From the NCBI GenBank assembly GCA_963678135.1, contig OY782667.1, positions 62,001 through 126,000 of the forward strand: DNA of 64,000 nucleotides. Direction: 5' to 3'. Below the pieces are notes generated by a model, which saw only the letters and a program-made list of their open reading frames with translations, did no database searches and was not told the DNA's origin. The position numbers and the translations under genes are program-made. This DNA comes from JAHJKV01 sp963678135 (GTDB lineage: Bacteria; Desulfobacterota; Desulfovibrionia; Desulfovibrionales; Desulfovibrionaceae). Positions 41,779 to 51,516 of this stretch are shown one piece after another (the stretch's first letter is position 1; every line of letters starts with the position of its first letter).

Positions 41779-43188
41779 ATGAATAAACATAAAATCCTCA
41801 TTGCCAATCGTGGCGAAATAGCTATCCGTATCATGCAAGCTGCTCGTGAGTTAGGGCATGATTTTGTTGCTGTGTACACCAAGGCAGATGCATTTTCTGG
41901 GCATGTACGTCTTGCGCGTGAATGGGGCGGTGAAAATGCCGTTTGCCGAATTCATTCGTATCTTGACGCAGGGGAGATGATGTCTGTTGCCGACCATACT
42001 GCGTGCACAGCTGTACACCCCGGGTATGGTTTTTTTTCAGAAAATTATCGTTTTGCACGGAGGATTGTGGGGCGTAAGCGTCCCATGCTGTTCATAGGTC
42101 CTTCTTGGCGCGTTATTCGTGATCTTGGTGATAAAATCAATACCAAACGACTGGCGCGTAGTCTTGGCGTACCAACTGTTCCCGGCTCGGATCGCGCTAT
42201 ATATGATGAACTGGAAGCTGAAGAAATAGCACGCAGCTTATATACTTTCCAAAAAGAACAAGGAGTATTGCGTCCGACTGTGTTGGTCAAGGCTTCTGCT
42301 GGCGGTGGCGGAATGGGCATTGACGAAGTGCAGAATATGAGCCGTTTTCGTCAAACATATAGACGTATTCGCAATTATGCTCTGCGGCAGTTTAATGATG
42401 AAGGCGTGCTTATTGAGCAACGTATTTTTAATTTTAATCACTTAGAAGTGCAAATCGTAGCGGAGAAAAGCGGAAAAAATATTGTGCATTTTGGAACGCG
42501 TAATTGTTCTGTACAGTCTCCGGGCTTACAAAAACGCATAGAGGTTGCCCCTGGTTTTTCTCCACAAGAAATCCGCTATACCTTTGATGCTCAAAAATTG
42601 CTTGAAGACATTACTGAATATTCTCTGCGGATTGCCTCTGCTATAGGCTATGATAACCTTGGAACATGGGAATGGATAGTCACTCCAAAAGGTGAACCTT
42701 TTCTTATGGAAGTCAATGCACGTATCCAAGTGGAAAATGGCGTAAGCGCAGCCATTGCTTCTATTCAAGGGCAACAAGTTGATCTTGTGCGAGAGCAAAT
42801 CCGTTTGGCTTTGGGCGAACCTTTGGGCTATACCCAAGAGGATGTCTCTTTGCAGGGCATTTCCATTGAATATCGCATCATAGCGGAGGATACAGAAGCA
42901 CGTTTTAGGCCATGGGCAGGTAGCATTGAAGAATTTTCTTGGCCAAAGCGTGAATGGGCGGTGGTACATACGCAAATACCCGGTAATGAAACATACTGTA
43001 TTCCAACCGAATTTGACCCTAATCTTGCCCTTGTTATTGTGACTGGCAAGGATTTAGAGGAAGCAAAACAGCGAGGCTATGAATATCTTGATAGCATTAT
43101 TTTGAGAGGTAAGGATTCTCAGGGGCAGCCCTTGAAATCGAATCTTGAATTTTTGAAAGAAAAGACTGCAAAACTTCTTGAATTTTAG
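41779..43188 (+). CDS. accC: Biotin carboxylase subunit
   Basis: This ATP-grasp enzyme carboxylates biotin on a carrier protein. The protein is 469 residues from ATG 41779: KILIANRGEIAIRIMQAARE at the start, VHPGYGFFSEN near residue 80, the ATP-lid glycine loop VLVKASAGGGGMGIDEV near residue 175, EQRIFNFNHLEVQIVAEKSG and FLMEVNARIQVENGVSA. Some positions depart from the usual AccC (HFGTRNCSVQSPGLQKRIEV against the common GERDCSIQRR), as in the Desulfovibrionaceae form. It is 17 bp upstream of the fused carboxyltransferase gene; the biotin carrier protein is not encoded here. The longer frame to 41686 has no conserved residues. Confidence 0.88.
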   Translation: MNKHKILIANRGEIAIRIMQAARELGHDFVAVYTKADAFSGHVRLAREWGGENAVCRIHSYLDAGEMMSVADHTACTAVHPGYGFFSENYRFARRIVGRKRPMLFIGPSWRVIRDLGDKINTKRLARSLGVPTVPGSDRAIYDELEAEEIARSLYTFQKEQGVLRPTVLVKASAGGGGMGIDEVQNMSRFRQTYRRIRNYALRQFNDEGVLIEQRIFNFNHLEVQIVAEKSGKNIVHFGTRNCSVQSPGLQKRIEVAPGFSPQEIRYTFDAQKLLEDITEYSLRIASAIGYDNLGTWEWIVTPKGEPFLMEVNARIQVENGVSAAIASIQGQQVDLVREQIRLALGEPLGYTQEDVSLQGISIEYRIIAEDTEARFRPWAGSIEEFSWPKREWAVVHTQIPGNETYCIPTEFDPNLALVIVTGKDLEEAKQRGYEYLDSIILRGKDSQGQPLKSNLEFLKEKTAKLLEF

Positions 43189-43205
43189 GCGTATCGTAGG
43201 GTTAT

Positions 43206-45455
43206 ATGGATACTGAAAAGAAATTTATAGAGCTGAAAGCTCGAGTACAATATGCTAGGGATATTCTTGCCGGAAAAAAGCACGAACGCCTGGAGGCATT
43301 TGCTACTCGATTACAAAGCATTGATTTTGAAAATACAGAACTTTTAGAAAGCACTGCTGCCGAAGTTGAAGTTTTGTGGCAGCGTTTTCAAATAGTGGAA
43401 AAGGAAATAGATGCAGGGCTGACTGCAATGGATAGGGTGCGTATTGTGCGACATCCTGACCGTATTTGCCTCAAAGATATTTTAGAAAATGTGTATGATA
43501 ACTATACGGAAATAGGCGGACATGATGAACATTCCATAGACCCCGGTATGCTCATTGCTCGTGCGTATTTTTCACGCCGTATAGGGAATAAAATTCATAT
43601 TCAGCCTGTTATGGTTGTTGGACAAGAAAAAGGACATGGGCAAGAATTTCGCAATGGCGGTTCTATCAAGCCTTGGGGGAATTACAAAGCACTCAAATAT
43701 ATGAAAGTTGCAGCAAGAGAAAATATTCCCATTCACACCTATGTATTTACCCCAGGTTCATATCCGATTGAAGATTTTCCCGGAGCTGCCCAGCAGATAG
43801 CAGAAAATATTTATGAGATGTGTGGGCTGGAAGTCCCTATCGTGTCTGTTATTTCCGAAGGCGGTTCTGGTGGGGCAGAAGCCGTGGCCATGGCTGATCA
43901 CCGTATTATGCTCTCACATGGCTATTATTCTGTTATTTCACCTGAAGGGGCTGCTGCTATTGAAGGACGCTTAAAAGGTGGGCAACGAGCTCCTGCCACG
44001 CTTATAGAGCAATGCGCTCAAAGCCAGCGCATTACTGCAGCAGATAATTTACGCTTAGGCTATGTTGATACTGTTTTAGAAGAGCCTCCGCTTGGTGCAA
44101 GGCCTGAACATTTTAATTTTTTTCGCCAGCTGCGAGTGGCGGTTATTCGTGCTACTGATGATATTTCCCTTTCCGTGCGCTCCATTCGTTTTTTACGCAA
44201 AATGGCTTTGCGTTGGCGTAAAGGTGATCCAGAGAAAGCAGATATTTTTGTGCGCTGGGATCTTTCTTTTGCAGCCAAGCAGCGACTGCTTAATAAACGG
44301 ACAAAAAAATATTTAACCTTAGCTCGCCATGCCTTTAGCGATGAACGAGGATTTTTTGAAAAAATATTTGGGGCACAGAATGAATTTCTGCAATCTCTTG
44401 TTGCATATTTTCGTTATCGCGTGTTTAAGCAAATGGGGCAAGGTATTGGCAGTGTTGCAGCAGAAGCTTCAGCGGAATTGCATGTTGTCACTGAACATTT
44501 TAATGCACTGAAACAATGGTTTTGTCGTAGGCTTGGCCTAGATGATATAAATCAAGCAGTGGATGTCACCGGACTGACCACCTTGTCACAACCAATCAAT
44601 CCCCAAGATAATAACGGAGAAAATGGATATATTTGCCATAAGGCTTTTGAAGACAGGGAAGTGACTTGTCCTAATGCTCACAAACGAGGTTGCCTTGATA
44701 TTTGGGCTCGGGATCTTTACGATGATTTTGCAGGAGTATGCCCAACATGCGGATACCATTTTCCTATTGAATACCAATGGTATTTAGCCAATGTTTTTGA
44801 TTCCGGGAGTATTGAAGAATTTAATGCTAATATTGCATCAAGTAATCCAACAGAATTTCCAAATTTTTTAGCACGGCTTGATGCTGCTAAACAAAAAACC
44901 GGCTTAAAATCGGCATGTATAACTTTTGACGCACAGCTGAAAGGGATTAAACTGACGTGCGGTATGCTTGTTGCGGATTTTCGTGGCGGTTCTGTGGGGG
45001 CAGCTGAGGGGGAGAAGTTTATTCGCGCTTTAGAAGTCGCTCGAAAAAAGCATCAGCCTTTTTTAGCCTATGTTCATGGTACAGCAGGCATTCGTATTCA
45101 GGAAGGGGTCAATGGACTTATCCAAATGCCTCGGGTGACCATGGCTGTTCGTCGCTATATTGAAGCAGGCGGATTATATATTGTTCTTTATGATACGAAT
45201 TCTTATGCTGGACCAGTGGCTAGCTTTCTCGGCTGTTCGCCTTATCAATACGCAGTACACTCATCGCGTATCGGGTTTGCAGGTCCAGCTGTTATCAAAG
45301 AAACGACCGGTATGGATATACCCCCTAATTACCATGAATGTTTCAAGGCTTTAACCAGAGGGCATATTCAAGATGTTTGGAGTCGGCGCGATATTCGTGA
45401 GAATTTACACCAAGCCTTTTTGACTATTGGTGGTCGCAATCTGTATTATCGTTAG
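43206..45455 (+). CDS. Fused acetyl-CoA carboxylase carboxyltransferase, AccA-AccD order
   Basis: The 749-residue protein joins both carboxyltransferase subunits. Residues about 1-300 are AccA-like (IQPVMVVGQEKGHGQEFRNG, then ISEGGSGGAEAVAMADHRIM and YYSVISPEGAAAI). A linker with helices follows to about 480. Residues about 485-749 are AccD-like, with a zinc-finger pattern (CPNAHKRGC then CPTC) and FRGGSVGAAEGEKFIRALE, HGTAGIRIQEGVNGLIQM and GFAGPAVIKETTGMDIP. Together with the adjacent biotin carboxylase it should make malonyl-CoA for fatty acid synthesis. Usual bacteria keep accA and accD separate; here they are one polypeptide in alpha-beta order. ATG 43206 is 17 bp after accC. Confidence 0.88.
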   Translation: MDTEKKFIELKARVQYARDILAGKKHERLEAFATRLQSIDFENTELLESTAAEVEVLWQRFQIVEKEIDAGLTAMDRVRIVRHPDRICLKDILENVYDNYTEIGGHDEHSIDPGMLIARAYFSRRIGNKIHIQPVMVVGQEKGHGQEFRNGGSIKPWGNYKALKYMKVAARENIPIHTYVFTPGSYPIEDFPGAAQQIAENIYEMCGLEVPIVSVISEGGSGGAEAVAMADHRIMLSHGYYSVISPEGAAAIEGRLKGGQRAPATLIEQCAQSQRITAADNLRLGYVDTVLEEPPLGARPEHFNFFRQLRVAVIRATDDISLSVRSIRFLRKMALRWRKGDPEKADIFVRWDLSFAAKQRLLNKRTKKYLTLARHAFSDERGFFEKIFGAQNEFLQSLVAYFRYRVFKQMGQGIGSVAAEASAELHVVTEHFNALKQWFCRRLGLDDINQAVDVTGLTTLSQPINPQDNNGENGYICHKAFEDREVTCPNAHKRGCLDIWARDLYDDFAGVCPTCGYHFPIEYQWYLANVFDSGSIEEFNANIASSNPTEFPNFLARLDAAKQKTGLKSACITFDAQLKGIKLTCGMLVADFRGGSVGAAEGEKFIRALEVARKKHQPFLAYVHGTAGIRIQEGVNGLIQMPRVTMAVRRYIEAGGLYIVLYDTNSYAGPVASFLGCSPYQYAVHSSRIGFAGPAVIKETTGMDIPPNYHECFKALTRGHIQDVWSRRDIRENLHQAFLTIGGRNLYYR

Positions 45456-45485
45456 ATATTTTTTGCAGTCATCTCCTGTATTCTT

Positions 45486-46724
45486 CTACCAAGCAAAAAG
45501 AGGGAATTCTTCGGCAAATTCTCGTACTTCTTGCCCCAGTTCAGCTAAGATAGTTTCATTGTTAAGATGCTCTAAAGCTGTCGTAATAGCTTCGGCAATA
45601 ACTATCATGTCTTCCTCAATCATACCGCGTGTGGTCATGGCCGGAGTACCGATTCTAATTCCGGAAGTAACAAAGGGAGACTGAGTATCATAGGGAATCA
45701 TATTTTTATTTGTGGTGATATTTGCTTTTTCTAAAGCGATTTGTGCATCTTTACCTGTAATGCCTTTATCCGTTAAATCCAGTAACATCAGATGATTGTC
45801 AGTTCCGCCTGAAACAAGCCTGAAACCTGCATCCATCAATGCTCCGGCTAGTGCTTTAGCATTTTTGACAACTTGCGCTTGATATTCTTGGAACCCGGGC
45901 GAAAGGGCTTCTCCAAAAGCTACTGCTTTTGAGGCAATAATATGCATGAGTGGCCCACCTTGGATTCCCGGGAAAATATTTGAGTTGAGTTTTTTTGCTT
46001 CATCCTCGCTGGAAAGGATAAGTCCACCACGAGGCCCGCGCAGAGTTTTGTGTGTGGTCGATGTTGTATAGTGAGCATACTCAATGCAGGAAGGATGTTC
46101 TCCGGTTGCTATAAGACCGGCGATATGCGCCATATCGACTAAAAGTTTTGCCCCAACCTCATCTGCTATTTCCCGAAAGCGTTTGAAATCAATAATTCGA
46201 GGATATGCTGAAGCCCCTGCGATAATAAGTTTTGGTTGATGTTCTTTCGCTATATTTTCGACTTCATCATAATCAATAGTTTCGGATTCTTGACTCACAC
46301 CATAGGAAACAACATTAAATAATTTTCCTGAAAAATTTACAGGGCTACCATGGGTTAAATGCCCCCCATGGTTAAGATTCATCCCCAAAATAGTATCGCC
46401 GGGTTCAAGACAGGCAAAGAGTACCCCCATATTGGCTTGAGAACCGGAATGCGGTTGCACATTGGCATATTGTGCACCAAAAAGAGCCTTAATTCGTTCG
46501 CAGGCTAAATCTTCAGCTTCATCCACATACTCACAACCACCATAATATCGTTTGCCTGAATAGCCCTCAGCATATTTATGGGTCATGACACAGCCCATGG
46601 CTTGCCGTACAGCCACAGACGTAAAATTTTCTGAAGCAATAAGTTCTATATTGCCAACTTGACGATCCACTTCACGAGCAATGCTGGCCGCGAGTTCAGG
46701 GTCTTGAATAAGTAATTCTTCCAT
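45486..46724 (-). CDS. glyA: Serine hydroxymethyltransferase
   Basis: GlyA interconverts serine and glycine while charging tetrahydrofolate with a one-carbon unit. The 412-residue PLP enzyme has the N-terminal IELIASENFTSVAVRQAMG, GKRYYGGCEYVDEAED, PHSGSQANMGVLFA, VDMAHIAGLIATGEHPS and the PLP lysine in TSTTHKTLRGPRGGLI near residue 227. It closes the fatty-acid operon, 21 bp after fabF, and converges with the accA-accD gene. Nothing is missing. Confidence 0.97.
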   Translation of the reverse strand: MEELLIQDPELAASIAREVDRQVGNIELIASENFTSVAVRQAMGCVMTHKYAEGYSGKRYYGGCEYVDEAEDLACERIKALFGAQYANVQPHSGSQANMGVLFACLEPGDTILGMNLNHGGHLTHGSPVNFSGKLFNVVSYGVSQESETIDYDEVENIAKEHQPKLIIAGASAYPRIIDFKRFREIADEVGAKLLVDMAHIAGLIATGEHPSCIEYAHYTTSTTHKTLRGPRGGLILSSEDEAKKLNSNIFPGIQGGPLMHIIASKAVAFGEALSPGFQEYQAQVVKNAKALAGALMDAGFRLVSGGTDNHLMLLDLTDKGITGKDAQIALEKANITTNKNMIPYDTQSPFVTSGIRIGTPAMTTRGMIEEDMIVIAEAITTALEHLNNETILAELGQEVREFAEEFPLFAW

Positions 46725-46744
46725 GATGATTCCCTCTTTGTTAT

Positions 46745-47989
46745 TTATCCGTCAAAACGCTTAAAAAGTATACACGCATTGGTACCGCCAAATCCAAAAG
46801 AATTGGAAAGCACATATTGAATTTTTTGTTCACGCGCGCCATCGCCCATATAGTTTAAGTCACACTCAGGATCAGGGCTTGTATAATTTGCTGTGCCCGG
46901 AATAATACCTTGTGTTAGGCTCATAACACTAAAAACTGCCTCAACCCCACCGGCTGCGCCAAGAAGATGACCGATTTGTGATTTATTTGCTGAAATATTG
47001 AGTTTGTAAGCATGTTCTCCAAACACAGTCTTTAGCGCACGGGTTTCTCCTTGATCATTGAGTTTGGTTGAGGTGCCATGTGCATTGATACAATCTACAT
47101 CACTTGGATGAACTTTTGCTTCGCGTAATGCAGCAGTCATGGCAAGAGCCATGCCTGCGCCGTCCTCAGGTGGTGCTGTCATGTGAAAAGCATCTCCTGA
47201 AGCACCAAATCCTAGCACTTCCGCTAAAATTTCAGCCCCTCGCGCTTTGGCATGTTCTAAAGATTCTAGCAATAAAATACCAGCACCCTCACCAATGATA
47301 AAACCGTCTCGCTCGGCATCAAAAGGACGAGAAGCGGTTTGCGGATCATCGTTACGAGTGGAAAGAGCTTTCATGGCATTAAATCCGCCAACAGCGAGTT
47401 TTGTGATTGTAGATTCCGCACCTCCACAAATCATAGCATCTGCTCTTCCGAGTAAAATATCTGTATAAGCAGCTCCGATGGCATGGGTTCCTGAAGCGCA
47501 AGCGGTTGTTGTGCAAAGGTTCGTTCCCATGCTCCCTGCTTCAATAGAAACTTGGCCAGCAGCCATATTGGCTATAATGGTGGGAATAAAAAACGGCGAA
47601 AGACGACCCGGCCCTCGCTGAAGCATTTTACTATGGAAATCTTCAATCCCTTGCAAAGAGCCAAGCCCAACACCAATGATAGTGCCTACTCTCTCTTTTT
47701 CGTGCTCTGGGATAGCCCAGCCAATGCGATTGAACATACGTTTGGTACAAGATACAGCATATTGAGCAAAGAGCTCCATGCGTTTAGCCTGCTTATGTCC
47801 TATCAATTCTTTAGGATTAAAGCCTTTGACTTCGGCTGCAATACGGGTGTCAAACTCTTTGCAGTCAAATTTAGTAATTGGCCCAATGCCAGAAGTTCCG
47901 GCGAGAAGGTTTTCCCAACTGCTTTGTAAATCCGTACCTATGGGAGTAATCGCTTCCATGGCAGTAACCATGACTCTGTTCATACTCAT
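46745..47989 (-). CDS. fabF: 3-oxoacyl-ACP synthase II
   Basis: FabF elongates acyl-ACP by condensing it with malonyl-ACP. The 414-residue protein carries the catalytic Cys in CTTTACASGTHAIGAAY near residue 163 and the two active-site histidines in NAHGTSTKLND near residue 303 and NISANKSQIGHLLGAAGG near residue 335. NSFGFGGTNACILF ends the fold. It lies between acpP and glyA in the operon. Confidence 0.97.
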   Translation of the reverse strand: MSMNRVMVTAMEAITPIGTDLQSSWENLLAGTSGIGPITKFDCKEFDTRIAAEVKGFNPKELIGHKQAKRMELFAQYAVSCTKRMFNRIGWAIPEHEKERVGTIIGVGLGSLQGIEDFHSKMLQRGPGRLSPFFIPTIIANMAAGQVSIEAGSMGTNLCTTTACASGTHAIGAAYTDILLGRADAMICGGAESTITKLAVGGFNAMKALSTRNDDPQTASRPFDAERDGFIIGEGAGILLLESLEHAKARGAEILAEVLGFGASGDAFHMTAPPEDGAGMALAMTAALREAKVHPSDVDCINAHGTSTKLNDQGETRALKTVFGEHAYKLNISANKSQIGHLLGAAGGVEAVFSVMSLTQGIIPGTANYTSPDPECDLNYMGDGAREQKIQYVLSNSFGFGGTNACILFKRFDG

Positions 47990-48074
47990 CCCCTTCGCGC
48001 CTTAAAGAAAAAACTGAGCGTCTTACACTTTTGGGTATAAAACGCTCATGTCATATGCTCATACATTCGGTAAT

Positions 48075-48308
48075 CTAAGAAACGTTTTTATCTACATAAG
48101 AGATAGCATCTTGAACTTTTACAATTTTTTGAGCGTCGTCATCCTCAATTTCAATATCAAATTCTTCTTCCATAGCCATAATAAGCTCAGTCAAATCCAA
48201 TGAGTCCGCGCCAAGGTCTTCCACAAAAGAAGCATTGTCCACAACTTCTTCAGCACTTACTCCCAATTGTTCTACAATAATTTCTTTCACTTTTTCTGCT
48301 TTGGACAT
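48075..48308 (-). CDS. acpP: Acyl carrier protein
   Basis: The 77-residue acidic protein carries growing acyl chains on a phosphopantetheine arm attached to Ser in LGADSLDLTELIM near residue 37. ATG 48308 has GGAGG 5 nt upstream; 12 more codons are open but unsupported. It lies between fabG and fabF, as in most bacterial fatty-acid operons. Confidence 0.97.
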   Translation of the reverse strand: MSKAEKVKEIIVEQLGVSAEEVVDNASFVEDLGADSLDLTELIMAMEEEFDIEIEDDDAQKIVKVQDAISYVDKNVS

Positions 48309-48347
48309 TTTTCCTCCAAATTTGTATCTGTTTTTGTGATACATAGC

Positions 48348-49091
48348 TTACATATACATACCGCCATTCACGGCCAATACTTGACCTGTGATATAGGCAG
48401 AATCCTCACTTGCCAAAAAAGCTACCGTAGCAGCCACATCCTCGGGTTGTCCCAAGGCTTTCATTGGTATTTGGTTTTTTAATGTTTCAACAACATTTTC
48501 TGGTAAATTGCGTGTCATATCAGATTCGATAAAACCCGGAGCAATAGCATTGACGCGTACATTTCGCCCTGCAAATTCCCGTGCAGCACTCTTGGTCAGG
48601 CCAAGCAAGCCAGCTTTGGCCGAAGCATAATTGGCTTGTCCAACATTTCCCGTTTGTCCGACCACGCTCGTAATATTGATAATAGAACCTTGGCGTTGTT
48701 TGCTCATTATTTTGGCTGATTCCTGCAAAATATAAAATGAACCAGAAAGATTAACAGAAAGGACATTATCCCAATCCGCAGGTTTCATACGGATAAGCAA
48801 GGTATCTCGCGTGATTCCTGCGTTATTGACGACAACACAAAGTGTTCCTTGTCCCTTGATATGCTCTTGAAAAAAAAGAGACACAGCGTCACTTTGAGCA
48901 GAATCAAGCAGAAAAGCCTTAGCCTGGCCTCCAGCTTCTTTAATTTCCTGAACAACGTGCTTTGCAAGTTCTGGCCTACTAACATATGTCAAATATACAG
49001 TGAAACCGGCCTTGGCCAAGCGTTTGGCACAAGCTCTTCCTATTCCACGAGAACCGCCGGTAACTAAGGCGAGAGAAGGTGTTTCACTCAT
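48348..49091 (-). CDS. fabG: 3-oxoacyl-ACP reductase
   Basis: FabG reduces 3-oxoacyl-ACP with NADPH. The 247-residue short-chain dehydrogenase shows ALVTGGSRGIGRACAKRLA (TGxxxGxG), VVNNAGITRDTLL (NNAG), a Ser before VVGQTG, and the catalytic YASAKAG (YxxxK) near residue 154. The product-binding end GQVLAVNGGMYM is normal. It follows fabH and precedes acpP. Confidence 0.97.
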   Translation of the reverse strand: MSETPSLALVTGGSRGIGRACAKRLAKAGFTVYLTYVSRPELAKHVVQEIKEAGGQAKAFLLDSAQSDAVSLFFQEHIKGQGTLCVVVNNAGITRDTLLIRMKPADWDNVLSVNLSGSFYILQESAKIMSKQRQGSIINITSVVGQTGNVGQANYASAKAGLLGLTKSAAREFAGRNVRVNAIAPGFIESDMTRNLPENVVETLKNQIPMKALGQPEDVAATVAFLASEDSAYITGQVLAVNGGMYM

Positions 49092-49175
49092 ATTTTTTAT
49101 TCCTTGCTCAAAAGCATGTAGAAGTGCAATGGAAATATACTAAACCGGAGGGAACTGCAAACCAAGGGAGAAAGC

Positions 49176-50165
49176 CTAAAATTCGAGTATACTTGCTCCC
49201 CAAGTAAAGCCACCGCCAAAGGCAGTAACAAGCATTCTTTCCTGTTTTTTTATAAATTCGCTTTGCCACGCTTCGGCTAAAGCAATAGGAACACTTGCAG
49301 CCGAAGTATTGCCATACCTATCTACATTAACAAAAACTTTTTCTGAGGCAATCCCCATTTTTTTGCCAACAGCTTCAATGATACGAGAATTTGCCTGATG
49401 TGGCAAAAGCACATCAATATCTTCAATACTTAAAGCATGTTTTTCTAAGAGATTTTCAGAAATTTCACACATAGAGCGAACCGCGTGTTTATACACTTCG
49501 CGACCTTGAAATTCTACAAAAAAATCATCGCGGATTGTTTCATTCGCTTGATAAGTCGCGCCAGAGCCTCCACCTTTGACCGTCAACAAATCACCTAATC
49601 CGCCATCCGCAGCAAGAATAACATCGCGTACATATGCAATGCTCTCCAAACCATCATCTGCAGCCAGTATTGCTGCACCGCATCCATCACCAAAGAGGAC
49701 ACATGTTGCACGATCTTGCCAATTCACTCTGGACGTCACAATATCTCCAGAACATAATAAAATTTTTGCGTGAGGATGTAGGGCAAGCAGTGCGCGTGCT
49801 GTTTCTAGGCCATAAAGAAAGCCGGTACAGGCAGCTGAAATATCCATGGCCACGATACCCTTGATCCCAAGTTTATGCTGCACAATCGTTGCACAAGAAG
49901 GAATCACTGAATCAGGAGAAAAAGTAGCAACAAGAATATGCGTGAGTTCTTGGGCACGCATATTGGCGCTTTTGAGAGCCTGTTTGGCAGAGGCTACTGC
50001 AAAGTCAGAAAGTGGAGCATCTCGTTCAACCACATGGCGCTGCTTAATTCCAGTGCGAGAGCTTATCCATTCGTCACTGGTATCTACCAAGCGTGCAAGT
50101 TCTGCATTGCTTATTATTTTTTGAGGGACGCTGAATCCCAGCCCTTTGATAAGCATCTTGTTCAT
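49176..50165 (-). CDS. fabH: 3-oxoacyl-ACP synthase III
   Basis: FabH starts fatty acid synthesis by condensing acetyl-CoA with malonyl-ACP. The 329-residue protein has the catalytic Cys in DISAACTGFLYGLE near residue 115, His in VLLPHQANSRIIEAVGKK near residue 255 and Asn in VDRYGNTSAASVPIAL near residue 287. RTGIKQRHV near residue 37 is the CoA-binding segment. It follows plsX by 38 bp and precedes fabG, the usual order. Confidence 0.97.
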   Translation of the reverse strand: MNKMLIKGLGFSVPQKIISNAELARLVDTSDEWISSRTGIKQRHVVERDAPLSDFAVASAKQALKSANMRAQELTHILVATFSPDSVIPSCATIVQHKLGIKGIVAMDISAACTGFLYGLETARALLALHPHAKILLCSGDIVTSRVNWQDRATCVLFGDGCGAAILAADDGLESIAYVRDVILAADGGLGDLLTVKGGGSGATYQANETIRDDFFVEFQGREVYKHAVRSMCEISENLLEKHALSIEDIDVLLPHQANSRIIEAVGKKMGIASEKVFVNVDRYGNTSAASVPIALAEAWQSEFIKKQERMLVTAFGGGFTWGASILEF

Positions 50166-50203
50166 GACGATATGGTAGTGGCAAAAAAAATAAGGATAAA
50201 ATG

Positions 50204-51244
50204 TCAGTTTTTTGCCGGTTTACGGCTGAGTTTACTCAGTTGAGGATTTGCTTCAAGCTCGGCAATAAGCTGTTTTCCGGTATGCATGGTAACATAGGTA
50301 GCACACATGGCAACAGCAGAAACCACAGCCTTTACCGTGGAAGCACCATGACAAACCATGACAGGGCCTTTGAGGCCAAGTAAAGGAGCTCCTCCGTATT
50401 CTGCATAGTCCAAAGTCCTTGCAAAACGAGTCAGGGTAGGAAGTAGCATCAAGGTACCCATTTTAGAAAGTACGTCACGCTTAAGCTCTCCTTTCAAAAT
50501 ATGCCCGAAACTTTTTGCCACCCCTTCTGCTACTTTTAAGGCAACGTTACCAACAAAACCATCGCAGACAACCACGTTTATTTCGCCGGTAAAAATATCG
50601 CGCCCTTCGGCGTTACCCACGAAACGAAGCGAGGAATCTCTTAGTAGTTCAAATGTTTCTTTGGTGACAACATTGCCTTTGCCTTCTTCCTCTCCAATAG
50701 AAAGCAAGGCCACTGAAGGATCTTCGATTTTAAGAACAGAGCGTGCAAGCACTTCACCCATGACAGCATATTGTGCAAGGTGTGAAGGTTTTGAGTCCAC
50801 GTTGGCACCAACATCAACCAAAACCATTGGTTTTTTTTCCGTGGGAATAATTCCGGCTAGAGCAGGACGCTCTACTCCTTGAATACGGCCGAGAACAAAC
50901 ATACCACAAGCAACGGTGGCACCTGAATTTCCAGCTGAGACGAGGCCATCCGCAGTACCGTCTTTTACCAAACGGCAAGCAACTTGGATTGAGGAATCTT
51001 TTTTAGCCCGCAAGGATTCAGCAGGTTTTTCATCCATGCCCACGACCTGAGTTGCATGAACAATGGAAATATTCTTTGCCTGCGTTGCCCCCACGGCTTG
51101 CAGTTCGTGCTGAATTGCGCCTTCGTCTCCAACAAGGATAATTTCTGCGCCTCGCTCCGCAGCGGTTACAGCAGCAGGAACATTGATTCGAGGGCCAAAA
51201 TCACCCCCCATAGCATCGACAGCTATACGCGGAGCTTTAGGCAT
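50204..51244 (-). CDS. plsX: Phosphate acyltransferase
   Basis: PlsX turns acyl-ACP into acyl phosphate, which PlsY uses to acylate glycerol 3-phosphate in phospholipid synthesis. The 346-residue protein begins IAVDAMGGDFGPRINVPAA and has SAGNSGATVACGMFVLG, VDVGANVDSKPSHLAQYA and VVCDGFVGNVALKVAEGVA, all diagnostic. Its start overlaps the rpmF stop by 8 bp, so ribosomal protein and phospholipid genes are translationally coupled, a common arrangement. Confidence 0.97.
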   Translation of the reverse strand: MPKAPRIAVDAMGGDFGPRINVPAAVTAAERGAEIILVGDEGAIQHELQAVGATQAKNISIVHATQVVGMDEKPAESLRAKKDSSIQVACRLVKDGTADGLVSAGNSGATVACGMFVLGRIQGVERPALAGIIPTEKKPMVLVDVGANVDSKPSHLAQYAVMGEVLARSVLKIEDPSVALLSIGEEEGKGNVVTKETFELLRDSSLRFVGNAEGRDIFTGEINVVVCDGFVGNVALKVAEGVAKSFGHILKGELKRDVLSKMGTLMLLPTLTRFARTLDYAEYGGAPLLGLKGPVMVCHGASTVKAVVSAVAMCATYVTMHTGKQLIAELEANPQLSKLSRKPAKN

Positions 51245-51416
51245 CGCTTTCGCCGATCACCTGTTTTTCTTTATAAACGCCACAGGAAGGACAAACACGA
51301 TGGGGCAAGCTTGGTTCACCGCATTCACAAAAAACAACATGAGGGGTAGCTACGCTATGATGGGAGCGACGCATATTTTTTTTGGAACGGGATGTTTTTT
51401 TCTTGGGTACTGCCAT
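51237..51416 (-). CDS. rpmF: Ribosomal protein L32
   Basis: This 59-residue basic protein of the large subunit is read from ATG 51416. It begins MAVPKKKTSRSKKNMRRSHH and has a four-cysteine zinc-binding pattern (CECG, then CPSCG). A GGAG-type site lies just upstream. It is the usual first gene before plsX and overlaps it by 8 bp; it is too short for a 60-residue cutoff. Confidence 0.96.
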   Translation of the reverse strand: MAVPKKKTSRSKKNMRRSHHSVATPHVVFCECGEPSLPHRVCPSCGVYKEKQVIGESDA

Positions 51417-51516
51417 TATTTTTCTCCTTAGCTTAATACAAAGCGTATTGTATTACTTCATATGTTATTATGTAATATGCTATTACTTAATATGCTATTA
51501 CTTAATTCTTGAATAC

